A stretch of 7,204 nt of DNA from an uncultured Lachnospiraceae bacterium (GTDB lineage: Bacteria > Bacillota > Clostridia > Lachnospirales > Lachnospiraceae). Location of the stretch: NCBI GenBank assembly GCA_949346185.1, contig CASGVX010000109.1, forward strand, positions 1 to 7,204, written 5' to 3'. Below the pieces are notes generated by a model. That model was not told where the DNA came from, ran no database searches, and saw only the letters and a program-made list of their open reading frames with translations. Of this stretch, positions 6,332-7,204 are shown one piece after another; the first letter of the stretch is position 1; each line of letters opens with the position of its first letter. Made by a program: the position numbers and the translations under genes.

Positions 6332-7041
6332 CGGTAAAACCGGATAAACGCCTGATTGACTTCTCCGTACATCCTTCTGCTCACGGGAACCTCCCGGCGG
6401 AAATCCCGTCTGTCATCCGACAGAAGGAGGCTGTTCTTTCCCACAAAATCCACATACAGAAGATTAACCAGTACGCCCCTGTGACAGGTGACAAACCACT
6501 CCTCCCGCAGTTCCTGCCTTGCTTGCTTCATAGTGGAAACCACTTCAAAGCTCCCCTTTTCTGTCACATACACCAGCCTATGCCCGAAAACCTCCACCAG
6601 ATAAATCTCCCGCTGAAGTAATTTCACGGTGATATCTTCTGTCTTCAATATAATAAAGGGCTCCTGCTTGCGGCTTTTCTCGCAAATGCGGTTCAGGCAC
6701 TGGAATACCTTTTCCTCCTCCAATGGTTTCAGCAGATAATTCACCGCCTCAACCTCATATCCCTCCATAATATATTCTCTCTCTCCGGTCACGAAAACGA
6801 TGGACAAATCATATGCCTGTTTCCTGAGCCTCTTTGCCAGCGTGACTCCATCCTCTCCCGGCATCCTGATATCCAGAAAGAGAACGTCAAAGAGAATATC
6901 CTCCAGAGCGAAAGAAAAGGAAGCCGCATCTGCATAAGAAGTAATTTCCACAGCCTTTTCATTCTCCACGGACCAGCGGTAAATCACTTCACAAAGCCAT
7001 TCCGCCTCTTCGCTAATATCCTCGCAGACCGCAATTTTCAT
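6328..7041 (-). CDS. LytTR-family response regulator (AgrA-type)
   Basis: This 237-residue protein has a receiver domain (about residues 1-120) and a LytTR DNA-binding domain (about 130-235). The receiver shows the acidic pocket Glu7-Asp8, phosphoacceptor Asp57 in FLDIRMPGEDG, conserved Thr85 (VTG) and Lys105 (LLKP). The output domain carries the LytTR pattern FVTCHRGVLVNLLYVDF (183-199). All residues needed for phosphorylation are present. Proteins of this type bind short repeats as dimers and commonly control peptide, bacteriocin or exporter genes. It is the first gene of the operon; the ATG at 7041 follows AAGGAAGG by 7 bases. Its partner is the GHKL kinase that overlaps its stop codon. 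The exporters downstream are the likely targets, by position only. Confidence 0.95.
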   Translation of the reverse strand: MKIAVCEDISEEAEWLCEVIYRWSVENEKAVEITSYADAASFSFALEDILFDVLFLDIRMPGEDGVTLAKRLRKQAYDLSIVFVTGEREYIMEGYEVEAVNYLLKPLEEEKVFQCLNRICEKSRKQEPFIILKTEDITVKLLQREIYLVEVFGHRLVYVTEKGSFEVVSTMKQARQELREEWFVTCHRGVLVNLLYVDFVGKNSLLLSDDRRDFRREVPVSRRMYGEVNQAFIRFYR

Positions 7042-7141
7042 AACTTTCCCTTCCTTTGTTCCTCATTCCTCACGATATTCTCCATACTTTTTGCACATCC
7101 TTGCATTTTTATTGCTTATACCGAAAAATCATTCTCAAGAA

Positions 7142-7170
7142 ATTATACAAATGCACCCGTATGCTGGCAT
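7142..7170 (-). promoter_or_regulatory. Candidate promoter for the two-component operon
   Basis: On the minus strand a perfect TATAAT (7147-7142) lies 17 bases after ATGCCA (7170-7165), which matches the -35 consensus at 4 of 6 positions. Transcription would start near 7135 and leave a leader of about 94 bases. A second, weaker -10 candidate (TATAAG, 7120-7115) has no matching -35. I see no copy of the ACCGTT half-site between 7042 and 7204, so autoregulation is not evident within the window. Confidence 0.45.
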
Positions 7171-7204
7171 CATGACAAATATTTTTTACAATTATTCAGG
7201 CTAC

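Noticed and set aside
7038..7106. 22-codon leader frame (MQGCAKSMENIV...) whose stop overlaps the regulator start as ATGA
   Set aside because: There is no Shine-Dalgarno before its ATG, and the composition of its second half is dictated by the regulator's own purine-rich ribosome binding site. Chance is the simpler explanation.
1..7204. CRISPR array, tRNA, rRNA, transposase gene
   Set aside because: No regularly spaced direct repeats, no tRNA-like cloverleaf with CCA-type arms, and no transposase motifs were seen on either strand.

Overview
All five recognisable genes in this window lie on the minus strand, so the window reads biologically from right to left. Gram-positive style Shine-Dalgarno sequences (AGGAGG), moderate base composition, an AgrA/AgrC-type two-component pair, paired half-size ABC exporters and a Cache-type sensor kinase with an SHDIRTPMNAIIGF phosphorylation box all suggest a gut-type Firmicute, most likely a member of the Clostridia such as a Lachnospiraceae. 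This placement is inferred from protein style; no database was searched.

Right part (7204 to 5564): a leader with a candidate promoter, then a LytTR response regulator (7041-6328), then a short GHKL histidine kinase (6331-5564). The two genes overlap by 4 bases (ATGA). The kinase has only one membrane helix in place of the multi-span sensor of AgrC, and no agrB or agrD is present.

Middle (5563 to 5403): a dense 161-base gap. It holds an 8-bp perfect inverted repeat (AACGGTCA / TGACCGTT) that resembles LytTR half-sites, a terminator-like hairpin with a T-run, and an open 35-codon reading frame that runs up to the ribosome binding site of the next gene. The hairpin and the frame overlap, so they may be competing readings or a regulated attenuator.

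Left-middle (5402 to 1714): two half-size ABC exporters, each with a membrane domain and a complete ATPase domain, again overlapping by 4 bases. They very probably form a heterodimer. The layout suggests that the two-component system controls this exporter; the substrate cannot be read from the sequence.

Intergenic region (1713 to 1328, 386 bases): the exporter mRNA would run into a 99-base cluster of helices (1592-1690): two outer hairpins around a three-way junction. About 70 bases further on is a strong intrinsic terminator (1497-1524). Next come a promoter and a 15-codon leader ORF belonging to the last gene.

Left end (1327 to 1): a membrane sensor histidine kinase with an extracellular Cache-like domain, cut by the window edge after the phosphoacceptor domain.

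The most unusual parts are the structured RNA or palindromic element at 1592-1690 and the control region at 5403-5566.
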